A stretch of 22,513 nucleotides of DNA from an uncultured Blautia sp. (GCF_934372025.1 NZ_CAKROJ010000038.1:1-22513); one strand, 5' to 3'. Counted from the stretch's first letter, positions 1-7,363 are shown. Notes: generated by a model from the letters alone, not told the origin. Numbers and translations: made by a program.

Positions 1-8
1 TCATTCCT

Positions 9-917
9 CTACATAAATATTCTGATAAGTTCCAGTGTCTCATTATCAATCGTGATATCAGATTCTTTGAGTTCCTGCATAACACGGAAAAAATCTTCTC
101 TGTCTCCGCAGGAGAAAAACAGCTTCAGCTGACAGGTATAACTGGAAAGTGTGTCCGGATACTGCTCGCTGGCACGGACACACCATTTACGACAATTTTC
201 ATAGTCTTCCATCTCAAGAAGCCTCTGACATACCTTTTCATAAACAGAGCTGCTGATCTTCTGCCTCTCAGACGCCCAGGCCCTTTCCAGGACTTCATCC
301 ATACGTTCTACCATAGAACGCTGCTCCAGATCCGTCAGGACTCTTTGTTCTACAACAGAATTCATGTATTCCAGAAGGTCTACGCAATTTTCTGTCAGAT
401 GCTCCTCATCTTCATCCAGAATACGATATTTTTCCTGTACCCCTGCACGAAAATCACTCAGGACATCCTGCAGGATTGATGCTGCATAATGAGCAGTCTC
501 TGTATCTTCGCTGTTCAATGCCAGAGCAATGGATGAAAGTGAATTCTTATAGTCACCACGGATTACATTAAGGATAAAACTACGGAGACTCTTCTTATCA
601 GTAACTTCCAGTGCCTCTTCAAGCGATACCATATTTTTTTCTGTTTCTTCGTCAGGACGTATAAATGTTTCTACTCTTTCCTTACTGAATATTACATCAG
701 AAAGATCCATGGACGTCAGCATGAAAAGTCGACTGAGCCAGAATGCCACAAAAATAAAAGTCGGACCTACAACCGGACACAACAGCATCATTCCTGCTTT
801 CATCCATGTACTTAAAATCTTTTCTTTTCTTCTGATATGGTTCCAGATTAAATACACCACAACTGTCATAAAATTCAGAACAAGTAAAATTATAAACAGC
901 TTCATTCTTCCGGACAT
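9..917 (-). CDS. pelE: PelE-like membrane protein with TPR-like C-terminal part
   Basis: 302 residues. Two hydrophobic helices near the N-terminus (about residues 6-25 and 41-66) are followed by a soluble, helix-rich region. Around residues 100-150 it carries an EEAL...LRSFILNVIRGDY...DTETAHYAAS pattern, and further helical repeats run to the C-terminus. Two N-terminal membrane helices plus TPR-like helices is the layout of PelE, the partner of PelD in Pel exopolysaccharide synthesis. The call rests on this layout and on the upstream PelD-like gene, not on a confirmed alignment. The frame overlaps the pelD-like gene by 16 bases from the first ATG. The ATG at 905 makes an exact ATGA overlap with the upstream stop and may be the true start, giving 298 residues. 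A further ATG at 2-4 on the minus strand may begin the next gene. An unrelated TPR membrane protein is the main alternative. Confidence 0.6.
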   Translation of the reverse strand: MSGRMKLFIILLVLNFMTVVVYLIWNHIRRKEKILSTWMKAGMMLLCPVVGPTFIFVAFWLSRLFMLTSMDLSDVIFSKERVETFIRPDEETEKNMVSLEEALEVTDKKSLRSFILNVIRGDYKNSLSSIALALNSEDTETAHYAASILQDVLSDFRAGVQEKYRILDEDEEHLTENCVDLLEYMNSVVEQRVLTDLEQRSMVERMDEVLERAWASERQKISSSVYEKVCQRLLEMEDYENCRKWCVRASEQYPDTLSSYTCQLKLFFSCGDREDFFRVMQELKESDITIDNETLELIRIFM

Positions 918-3094
918 ACTGCAATCTTCTCCACAATTTCTGTACTATAGCCATTCTGTTCAAATCGTTCCTGCACGATACCGGCACTTTCTTTTGTTGT
1001 ATTTGTAAGAAGCACATATAATCTTCCATCCGGCAGAAGTCCAAGATAATCACTGTCTCGCATTTTTTTTGTCATAGTCTGCTCAATCTGTCTGTACCGT
1101 TCAGGCGCAGCATCTATCTTTAAAAATACACATTCTGCCAGATTTTTTTCTTTTGCCTCCATATAGGCTTCTGCCAGAGGTTTAAACGCATCCTCTCTAA
1201 GAATTCTGCCGCCCTCTTCACTGTATCGCTTCTCTTCAAGTGCCTGAATGTATCTCTGTGCACGCAGAACTGCATTCTGGATCAGATAACTGATTACAGT
1301 AAGAAAATTTGCCTGTCCAAGCGTCATCTTTTCCCAGCTGAGTCCCCAGAGCATAATGATCATCTTAATGTCCCCATTCTCATAAATAGCACGTGCCATC
1401 AGAGGATAACGAGGATCCATGGTTTTGTTGATGTAAACCTTTTCTTCGGCCAGGTCTTCATATACACCTGTCATTTCCCTGTAACGAATAGAATTACCAA
1501 GACTTCTTGCTTTAACAGAACTCGCTGAAAAAATTCGTGCATAATCCTGATTGACAACATTATAAAGCGCCACATCTTTGGTATGCATCAGATTCATCAG
1601 CACTTCTACAGCATAAAACATAACCTCATCCGGCATATGCTGCTCCAGTGTCTGTGTAATCGTATAAACCTTACCGATGCTGTCTTTCTGATCGATCAGC
1701 TGCTGTTCCATAACACCTTTAAGGCGGGTATTACTTTCATTAATGTCCTTGATATCAGCAATCTGCCTCGACAGATGAGCTTCCAGTTCTTCCCTTTCCA
1801 TCCTCATGGTGTTAATCTGATCACGCATGTATCCGACTACAAGCCCAAGGATAAAAAGCTGTGCTATCCAGACATAGGTGTTATAGTCCAGAAGGACTTC
1901 AAACCCGCTTCGCGTATACATCTGGCGGAACATATATCCCACTACCGCACATATTGCCGAAAAAGTAGCCTGCTGCTGTCCGTATACAATTGCAAACAGC
2001 AGCACGTACAGAAGAAACGGATCAAGATTTGCGAAATATCTGCTGCCTACTGTTCTGTTATTCATCATAAAGAACGGGATGAAGCAGATTAAATTTTCTG
2101 CGAAAGGAACTAAAACTCTAAGCAGCCACTTCCACTTATTCCAAAACTGCTTCCACCATGGAAGCTTCAGCTTATCTTCGTTTACAAAAACAGCTTTGTG
2201 CTTCTGCATGTACGCTGCCATTTTTTCAATATTTTTATTCAGATCACCAAACGCATGTACATCGAATTCTTTCTCAAACCGAATTCCGGAAAGGACACAA
2301 CGGCCACTTCCGCCGGATGAAGTCACAATATTTACAGGATCCTCCATATACTTCTGCACCATGGCTGCAAGTTCAAGCTCACTGACCACCTCATTGGATG
2401 AAAGCTGATAGAGTGCATATTCATGTTTTCTGGCACTGACAACTTTGTAAATATATTCTACTGCATCTTTTTCGAATAACATCGAAAACGTATGATCTGT
2501 GTCAGCCTTAATATAACCATCATTCATGCATTCCAGACACATACGGGAGCAAATATTATTGACATCTTCTAGGTTCCTTGGAATACAGTACAGATGATCC
2601 AGTCTGAGCACTGTAATATCGGTATTTCGATTCTCTCTGAAATTCTGACAGATTTCTTCCGCCTGCGCCAGAATATCTGCCCTCATTCCAAATCCTGATG
2701 TTTTTTCGGTCTCTTCGATATCTTTTATATAATTTCCGCTATAGACCTCATCTGAGGAAAGAAAAATAAGTTTTCCCTTCCTAACTGTAGAATATGCTAC
2801 AAGTATATTAACCAGATGAGACACAAAGCGGACGGATTCTCGCTCCTCTTCATTCCAACGATAATTGGTATCAAAAGCTCCCATAAGAATCGTTGCATCT
2901 GGATTGACACTCTCAAAAATAGCATTCAGATTTTCTGTATCATATGGAAATTCATATTTTTCAAATACTTTTCTATATTTATTATGCTTATATTTATCTC
3001 CTGTCAGTATATAGACCCTGTGTCCTTCTTTTCGAAGTTTCAGGATCATGCTGTCCATCAGGCTGCATGCGCCTCCTATCAACAGGATGTTCAT
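902..3094 (-). CDS. pelD: PelD-like c-di-GMP receptor fused to an N-terminal degenerate SDR domain
   Basis: 730 residues with four visible parts. Residues 1-290 resemble an extended short-chain dehydrogenase (MNILLIGGA start, SSDEVY at 113-118), but the usual YxxxK is F135...A139, so it is probably not an active enzyme. About four membrane helices lie between 323 and 424, followed by a charged coiled coil (430-475). Residues 475-610 look like a GAF domain. Residues 628-720 look like a GGDEF fold in which the GGDEF motif is replaced by PDGRL (688-692), while R679-D680-S681-D682 sits five residues ahead, exactly where the inhibitory I-site belongs. Membrane helices, GAF, dead GGDEF and I-site together are the PelD plan: a c-di-GMP receptor that switches on Pel polymer synthesis. 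From memory, SDR-fused PelD proteins occur in Gram-positive bacteria. The start has AGGAG nine bases upstream. It lies 22 bp after the Stealth gene and overlaps the PelE-like gene, so the three are probably co-transcribed. Confidence 0.75.
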   Translation of the reverse strand: MNILLIGGACSLMDSMILKLRKEGHRVYILTGDKYKHNKYRKVFEKYEFPYDTENLNAIFESVNPDATILMGAFDTNYRWNEEERESVRFVSHLVNILVAYSTVRKGKLIFLSSDEVYSGNYIKDIEETEKTSGFGMRADILAQAEEICQNFRENRNTDITVLRLDHLYCIPRNLEDVNNICSRMCLECMNDGYIKADTDHTFSMLFEKDAVEYIYKVVSARKHEYALYQLSSNEVVSELELAAMVQKYMEDPVNIVTSSGGSGRCVLSGIRFEKEFDVHAFGDLNKNIEKMAAYMQKHKAVFVNEDKLKLPWWKQFWNKWKWLLRVLVPFAENLICFIPFFMMNNRTVGSRYFANLDPFLLYVLLFAIVYGQQQATFSAICAVVGYMFRQMYTRSGFEVLLDYNTYVWIAQLFILGLVVGYMRDQINTMRMEREELEAHLSRQIADIKDINESNTRLKGVMEQQLIDQKDSIGKVYTITQTLEQHMPDEVMFYAVEVLMNLMHTKDVALYNVVNQDYARIFSASSVKARSLGNSIRYREMTGVYEDLAEEKVYINKTMDPRYPLMARAIYENGDIKMIIMLWGLSWEKMTLGQANFLTVISYLIQNAVLRAQRYIQALEEKRYSEEGGRILREDAFKPLAEAYMEAKEKNLAECVFLKIDAAPERYRQIEQTMTKKMRDSDYLGLLPDGRLYVLLTNTTKESAGIVQERFEQNGYSTEIVEKIAVCPEE

Positions 3095-3116
3095 TATCTT
3101 TCTCTCCTGTACTTAA

Positions 3117-4145
3117 CTATTTTTCAAATGAAGATTTTTTGTTTAGTCTCTGTTCAAGTGCAGTATTAATCTCTTTTTTTGCTTTTTCAAAATCTATTTC
3201 ATGATTACTGTCATTGATGCAGACCATCTTATTTCTGTGTCGTGTGATTGTACGGAGCAACTTCTCATTATTCTGTGAGACGTCATAATAACTGCACAGT
3301 TTACGGATATTTTCCGGCGCAAAATCACCATTAAGCTTCTGATACTCCCGAAGCACATACTGACTGATATCTTCTTTATGTCGAAAAGCATGACTGCATA
3401 CTTTTGTCAGAAGTTCCGGTTCCAGCTTCCACAATGTTTCAAATGTCTCTTTCTTCAGCGGTGAAGCACCGTGAACTGTATAAAAACCGGTAAATCTCGG
3501 AAAGGCCATCTCCAGAAGATTATAAAAGAAATACATCGGCGGATAGCCTATATGAAAATACGCTCCCGGCTGTTTCTTTACATTTTCATATTTCTTAAAA
3601 TATTTTGCGAGAACCATAGTGTTATTCAGATAAATATACGGCATGACTTCATTATCTGTATTCGCCACATCAGGCTGCAGAGCAAGCATATCCACCGGTT
3701 TTTCTCCTCGGAAAAAATCTTCGGGTTTTACCTTGTCCAGCAGAAATATATCATCATTAAAATAAACAAAGCGTTCTGATAATCCCTGGATTCTGTGCAG
3801 ATTCCACTCAATTGTATGAGAATTAAAAGTAGGGCGGAATTCTGCCGGAATGAAATCCCTGTGATTAACGATATTCAATTTCGGCGCAGATGGATCCAGC
3901 CATTCCGGAAGGTGTCCCCATGTCACAAAATGAATTTTTCGAACCCACGGTGCAAACTGTTCTACTCCACGAAACCAGTAGCGAAGATTATCCCAGTCTC
4001 TGTACCTTTCTTTCCTGTCATCTGTTTTCGCTTTCAGCCCGGAATCTTCAAGTGTTTTTTTCTTTTCCTGCTGCCATACAGGATCGCTGCCATCTACCCA
4101 GGTGATCACAAAATCGATTCCCTCTGTATCCTTCACGTTCCTCAT
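3117..4145 (-). CDS. Stealth-family sugar-phosphate transferase
   Basis: 342 residues, with all four conserved regions of the Stealth family visible. CR1 is FVITWVDGSDPVW (12-24). CR2 runs from RYRDWDNLRYWFR (47-59) through APWVRKIHFVT and PTFNSHTIEWNLHRI to SERFVYFNDDIFL (123-135). CR3 is around H225 (HGASPLKKETFE). CR4 is around VCINDSN (308-314). Family members transfer hexose-1-phosphate units to build phosphodiester-linked capsular polysaccharides; the substrate here cannot be read from sequence. There is no signal peptide, so a cytoplasmic or membrane-associated role is expected. It is the first gene of the unit and is followed after 22 bp by the PelD-like gene. The start follows AAAGGG at good distance, with an extended -10 at 4180-4185. 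Confidence 0.9.
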   Translation of the reverse strand: MRNVKDTEGIDFVITWVDGSDPVWQQEKKKTLEDSGLKAKTDDRKERYRDWDNLRYWFRGVEQFAPWVRKIHFVTWGHLPEWLDPSAPKLNIVNHRDFIPAEFRPTFNSHTIEWNLHRIQGLSERFVYFNDDIFLLDKVKPEDFFRGEKPVDMLALQPDVANTDNEVMPYIYLNNTMVLAKYFKKYENVKKQPGAYFHIGYPPMYFFYNLLEMAFPRFTGFYTVHGASPLKKETFETLWKLEPELLTKVCSHAFRHKEDISQYVLREYQKLNGDFAPENIRKLCSYYDVSQNNEKLLRTITRHRNKMVCINDSNHEIDFEKAKKEINTALEQRLNKKSSFEK

Positions 4146-4179
4146 TCGATTCCCTTTCGCATATTTTTTCTTATGTGTT

Positions 4180-4185
4180 AGTATA
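4180..4185 (-). promoter_or_regulatory. Extended -10 promoter of the Stealth-pelD-pelE unit
   Basis: On the minus strand TGC-TATACT stands 34 bases ahead of the Stealth start codon, an extended -10 element. No good -35 is visible 17 bases further upstream, where the sequence is an A/T run. The leader is only about 27 nt, so there is no room for a c-di-GMP riboswitch. Confidence 0.5.
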
Positions 4186-4279
4186 GCACATCTTTTTACT
4201 AAAAAATATCTGCTTTTTTGTATAAAAATAAATTCATTCTCTCACAAATATTTACTGGTTTTTACTACTTTATTGCAAC

Positions 4280-4327
4280 AAAAAAACACCGTCCCCGCGG
4301 CAATCGCAATGTCCGCAAAAACAGTGT
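4280..4327 (-). terminator. Rho-independent terminator after tRNA-Lys
   Basis: Downstream of the tRNA on the minus strand, CACTG...GCGG pairs with CCGC...CGGTG in a 14-bp stem that includes several G-U pairs. The loop is about 12 nt and is followed by seven Ts. Confidence 0.75.
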
Positions 4328-4333
4328 CCTTAG

Positions 4334-4406
4334 TGCGCCTTCAGGGGCTCGAACCCTGGACACCCTGATTAAGAGTCAGGTGCTCTACCAGCTGAGCTAA
4401 AAGCGC
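4334..4406 (-). tRNA. tRNA-Lys (anticodon CTT)
   Basis: 73 nt on the minus strand. Acceptor arms GCGCTTT and AAGGCGC pair, with discriminator A. The D arm (AGCTCAGCTGGTAGAGC) is standard. The anticodon arm is CCTGA-CTCTTAA-TCAGG, giving CTT, which reads AAG for lysine. The T arm contains GGTTCGAGCCC. The 3' CCA is not encoded, because ACTA follows. A strong promoter lies upstream and a terminator downstream, so the gene is an independent single-tRNA unit. Confidence 0.96.
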
Positions 4407-4449
4407 ATATCTTATTAAATTGTACGTCTGTTTCCTCAACGCAAGAATT

Positions 4450-4478
4450 ATTATATGAAACCATGAACAAAAAGTCAA
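4450..4478 (-). promoter_or_regulatory. SigA-type promoter for tRNA-Lys
   Basis: On the minus strand TTGACT (4473-4478) and a perfect TATAAT (4450-4455) are separated by exactly 17 bases. The -10 ends 43 bases before the tRNA 5' end, as expected for a strong stable-RNA promoter with a short leader. Confidence 0.85.
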
Positions 4479-4517
4479 GAAAAAATTTATATTTTTTTTA
4501 AGTTTTTCTTTTATTAT

Positions 4518-4685
4518 TTATTTTTCCCTCTTCTTCTCCTTTTCAGGCGGTATAGAATCCAGAATTTTACACAGTTCTTCGGCATTTCTGTGAATTTTTC
4601 TCATGCATCGCCCAAATCTCTGATGCTCATAACAGAACTGTATCATGCATGCCTGCATCCGGCAGACTCCCTTTCTGCAGCTCAT
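4518..4685 (-). CDS. Small cysteine-containing protein of unknown function (55 aa)
   Basis: An unrecognised 55-codon frame between trmB and the tRNA promoter, about 67 bp after the trmB stop on the same strand. It opens with ATG preceded by GGGGTGA as a plausible ribosome site, and an in-frame TGA directly before the ATG fixes the start. The product starts MSCRKGVCRM, has five cysteines in all, and ends in a strongly charged EKEKKREK tail. There is no membrane helix or signal peptide. Codon use looks ordinary for this genome. It could be a real small gene co-transcribed with trmB or a chance frame; I know no family for it. Confidence 0.45.
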   Translation of the reverse strand: MSCRKGVCRMQACMIQFCYEHQRFGRCMRKIHRNAEELCKILDSIPPEKEKKREK

Positions 4686-4752
4686 TCAGTCACCCCGGCA
4701 GATTTCTTTCTATATAATATGCGTATCTGCCAGGATGATGTCTGTCTGAAAT

Positions 4753-5415
4753 TTAATTCTCGCACCGCGCGATCAGCTTGCAGATCGGATTTCCCATAGA
4801 AGAAAATTTCTCTTCATACTCTGTCATGACATTTCCTGTCATCATATCTTCCTGATGATGCAGATCAAAGGTATGCGCCAGAAGAGTCCAGCCCTCTGCT
4901 TCTTTTGCCTCTTCCAGTGAGAATTCAAACAGATCTTTGTTATCGGTTTTAAATTCTACCGTTTCCCCGGTCTTCAGGATCTGACTGTAACGAGCCAGAA
5001 ATTCTCTGGATGTCAGCCTTCTCTTGGCATGGCGTGCCTTTGGCCACGGATCCGAAAAATTCAGGTATATCCTGCTCACTTCTCCCTTTTCGAAAATCTC
5101 CGGAAGGAGTCTTGCATCAATACACATGAACATAAGATTATCCAGTTTCACTCCATCTGCTTCAAATCTTTCTCTTTTCTGCAGAGCACGAAGCAGAACA
5201 CTGTCATACATCTCAATTCCAACATAGTTGATCTCCGGGTGAAGTCTTGCCATATCCATCAGGAAACGACCTTTTCCCATCCCAACCTCAATATGCAGCG
5301 GCTGCTCCTTTGAGAATCTCTCGTTCCATTTTCCCTTCCACTCTGCCGGCATCTGTACAACATAGCTGCTTTCCGTGATAGCATCTTTCGCACCTGGTAT
5401 ATTCCTTAATCTCAT
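4753..5415 (-). CDS. trmB: tRNA (guanine-N7-)-methyltransferase TrmB
   Basis: A 220-residue methyltransferase that uses S-adenosylmethionine to make m7G at position 46 of tRNAs. The SAM-binding motif is EVGMGKGRFL, followed by the family stretch NYVGIEMYDSVLLRAL. The TrmB signature NFSDPWPKARHAKRRL, with the catalytic Asp and nearby basic residues, is intact. Length fits the family. The frame can open at 5424 (MNFMRLRN), but that ATG abuts the GGAGA ribosome site. The ATG at 5415 is about 10 bases downstream and gives the usual MRLRNIPGA start, so I use it. A small ORF follows on the same strand. The IS605 element ends just upstream and seems to contribute the promoter. Confidence 0.95.
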   Translation of the reverse strand: MRLRNIPGAKDAITESSYVVQMPAEWKGKWNERFSKEQPLHIEVGMGKGRFLMDMARLHPEINYVGIEMYDSVLLRALQKRERFEADGVKLDNLMFMCIDARLLPEIFEKGEVSRIYLNFSDPWPKARHAKRRLTSREFLARYSQILKTGETVEFKTDNKDLFEFSLEEAKEAEGWTLLAHTFDLHHQEDMMTGNVMTEYEEKFSSMGNPICKLIARCEN

Positions 5416-5490
5416 AAAATTCATTCTCCGTTTTTATTTTTTGCCTCATCTGGCATTTTATTCAAAAAATTTCATTAAAATCCTTCATCT

Positions 5491-5519
5491 ATCATACACG
5501 TTTGTGAACTACTCTGCAA
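5491..5519 (-). promoter_or_regulatory. Probable trmB promoter spanning the IS605 right end
   Basis: On the minus strand TTGCAG (5514-5519) and TATGAT (5491-5496) are separated by 17 bases, about 75 bases ahead of the trmB start. The -35 box lies inside the terminal hairpin of the IS605 right end, while the -10 lies in the flanking host DNA. If the boundary near 5504 is right, this is a hybrid promoter formed by insertion. Confidence 0.5.
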
Positions 5520-5660
5520 CAAGTTACCAGAGCATCTGAAATCTGGCGGGATACCGCCTTTTTTCAGGGTGCGTCCATGACACCAATACTGCTTGCCTTT
5601 CGGCTATGCAGCTACTTTTATTATTTCTGGCTTTTTTAGTCCGGTTACGGACAATGTTTT
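5504..5660 (-). ncRNA. Probable omega RNA (TnpB guide RNA scaffold) at the IS605 right end
   Basis: The tail of tnpB and the bases after it fold into a string of hairpins on the minus strand. These are GTCCG/CGGAC at 5639-5652, GCC-GAAA-GGC near 5595-5604, a compound stem in which CTGAAA pairs with TTTCAG (5536-5567) around GGCGG/CCGCC (5545-5558), and CTCTG/CAGAG at 5512-5532. IS605 elements typically encode the TnpB guide RNA here, with the guide read from the DNA beyond the right end. Exact ends are inferred; the guide would start near 5503. Confidence 0.55.
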
Positions 5661-6860
5661 CTGTTTTCCGGATACGGAAAGATATTTCCGCAGGATATTA
5701 AACGCGCCTACTGCATCTGCGTTAAATCTTACTCCGTCAGTTATATACATACCCCGCTCTTTTCGGTTTGATGATTCTGCATATCTCTTTGATATTTCCG
5801 GTGAAAACGGGCTGCACTGACTGGTATAGCTTTCCTCTTGTTTTATCAATTGAATCCCATACAGTTTCAACTTATATTCCAGCATGATATATAGTTTGTT
5901 ATATGGCAGTCCGTGAAACTTCTGGTTGGTCTTGTGTCCCATATCTTTTTCTTTACGGATATTTCGGATGTCCCCCACAACCACACAGCGGATATCTTCT
6001 TTTCTGCAGTATTCTGCAATCCATCTGGTCACTTTGTGAAGGTAATCCTTCACTGCATTCTGCTTTTTCCTGTAAAGTCTCTGGATATGTTTCGATGATT
6101 TTGGATATTTTATTCCTCTTTCCGATTGCTGTGCATACCATACAGACTGCACTCTGGCGATCTCTTTATGAAAATATCTTTCCAGAGAAAGATATTTCCT
6201 TCCCAGGATAAAAGTCCTGCCGTTTACAGAATCATAACAGGTCATCAGATTATGAAGTCCCAGATCAATAGATAAATAATGTCCATTCTGAGAAATCTGT
6301 TCCGGCTCTTCAATCTCATAGATAACAATAAGGTCACATTTTCCGTTTTCCGGTGGATAGATCCGCAGCTGTTTTATATGATCCATGTTCCTGAAAATCT
6401 TATTTTCAAGATATAGAAATTTTTCATGGATCCCATATGTTTCTTCCATGTAGCTTTTCAGATCCTTTGACAGAGACAGACGCAGCTGGTCTGAACCTTT
6501 CTCATGCCGGATCCCCATCTGCATGTATGTGACCGGTATATTGTCCTGTTTAAAACGGGGCGGATTTGGATCTTTGATCCCTCCGGTCTTTTTCAGGACA
6601 TAAAAAGATTTCCATGCTTTGTCCAGCTGCTTGCAGGTCTCCTGCGCTGTCTGTGACGGAAGCTGTTTATACCACAGATTTCCTTTATGTACTTTTTTTT
6701 GATAATACCAGTCAGGATACTTTTCCAGTCCCAGTTCTTTATAATGGCGCCGTTCATAGTTGCAGATATTCCAGAGTTTGGCGGCTGCATAACACATATG
6801 CCCTATGATATTAGAATATTCCGGCTGGATTTTTACAGATGTTCTGTGTGACAGCAGCAT
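5604..6860 (-). CDS. tnpB: TnpB, IS605-family RNA-guided nuclease with variant catalytic layout
   Basis: 418 residues, full length for the family, and the ancestor type of Cas12. RuvC-I is LSIDLGLHNLMTC with D199. The segment that usually carries the RuvC-II glutamate reads VVVGDIRNIRKEKDMG, with Gly296 where Glu is normal. A conserved glutamate lies later in IMLEYKLKLYGI (E328), as in TnpB groups with a relocated catalytic Glu. RuvC-III is FNADAVGAFNIL with D382. The zinc-ribbon region (SYTSQCSPFSPEISKRYAE) keeps only one cysteine, so it probably does not bind zinc in the standard way. The start has GGGGGAAGAGGA just upstream. The gene follows tnpA on the same strand and its 3' end overlaps the probable omega RNA. 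Activity is plausible but not provable from sequence. Confidence 0.92.
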   Translation of the reverse strand: MLLSHRTSVKIQPEYSNIIGHMCYAAAKLWNICNYERRHYKELGLEKYPDWYYQKKVHKGNLWYKQLPSQTAQETCKQLDKAWKSFYVLKKTGGIKDPNPPRFKQDNIPVTYMQMGIRHEKGSDQLRLSLSKDLKSYMEETYGIHEKFLYLENKIFRNMDHIKQLRIYPPENGKCDLIVIYEIEEPEQISQNGHYLSIDLGLHNLMTCYDSVNGRTFILGRKYLSLERYFHKEIARVQSVWYAQQSERGIKYPKSSKHIQRLYRKKQNAVKDYLHKVTRWIAEYCRKEDIRCVVVGDIRNIRKEKDMGHKTNQKFHGLPYNKLYIMLEYKLKLYGIQLIKQEESYTSQCSPFSPEISKRYAESSNRKERGMYITDGVRFNADAVGAFNILRKYLSVSGKQKTLSVTGLKKPEIIKVAA

Positions 6861-6917
6861 TCCTCTTCCCCCTTTAAACAGCTATGCAGATAGAGCTTTA
6901 CATTCCACCTACTTGAT

Positions 6918-7328
6918 TTAATAAGACTTGCTCTGATGCTCAATATAACGTCGAATATTTTCCTCAGATACAGATCCGATTGTTTCCACATAATAGGAAT
7001 GGTTCCACAGCTCTCCTTTCCATAGCTGGTTTCTTATTTCTGGAAAACATTCGAACAGTTTTCTGCCGGTGATCCCCTTCAGATACTTGACAATTGCTGT
7101 TATGGACAGCTTTGGTGGAGCTGATACAAAGCAATGGACATGGTCACCTTCACCACATTCAAATAAATGAACAGTAAATCCCTTATCCTCAGCAATCTGC
7201 TGCACCACTTTCTGAAGATATTCCTCAATTTCTTGGTTTAATATTTTCCGCCGGTATTTCACCGACCATACCATATGGTAGTTGATATTACACACACAAG
7301 TTCTATAATGTATTAGATTTTCTTTCAT
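6918..7328 (-). CDS. tnpA: TnpA, IS200/IS605 Y1 HUH single-strand transposase
   Basis: 136 residues, typical length. The HUH metal site is GDHVHCFVS (H63, H65). The nucleophilic tyrosine is Y128 in the helix ENIRRYIEHQ, with Q132 four residues on as in other members. The family stretch YLKGITGRKLFE is also present. The enzyme works as a dimer that cuts and rejoins one DNA strand at hairpin-marked ends. No residue of the active site is missing. The ATG has no ribosome site, and the promoter -10 ends only six bases ahead of it, so translation may start on a leaderless message. Confidence 0.95.
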   Translation of the reverse strand: MKENLIHYRTCVCNINYHMVWSVKYRRKILNQEIEEYLQKVVQQIAEDKGFTVHLFECGEGDHVHCFVSAPPKLSITAIVKYLKGITGRKLFECFPEIRNQLWKGELWNHSYYVETIGSVSEENIRRYIEHQSKSY

Positions 7329-7334
7329 ACATAT

Positions 7335-7363
7335 AGTATAACATGATGAGTGGAAATGTGCAA
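7335..7363 (-). promoter_or_regulatory. Promoter of tnpA, placed for a leaderless transcript
   Basis: On the minus strand TTGCAC (7358-7363) and TATACT (7335-7340) have a 17-base spacer. The -10 ends six bases before the tnpA ATG (7326-7328), so transcription would start on or next to the start codon. Confidence 0.55.

Noticed and set aside
4146..4280. A c-di-GMP riboswitch ahead of the Stealth-pelD unit
   Set aside because: The promoter -10 at 4180 leaves a leader of under 35 nt, and no GEMM-like core is visible.
4590..4799. A 69-codon plus-strand frame between the tRNA and trmB
   Set aside because: It overlaps the trmB end antisense, lacks a ribosome site and has no recognisable features; the minus-strand 55-codon frame is better supported.
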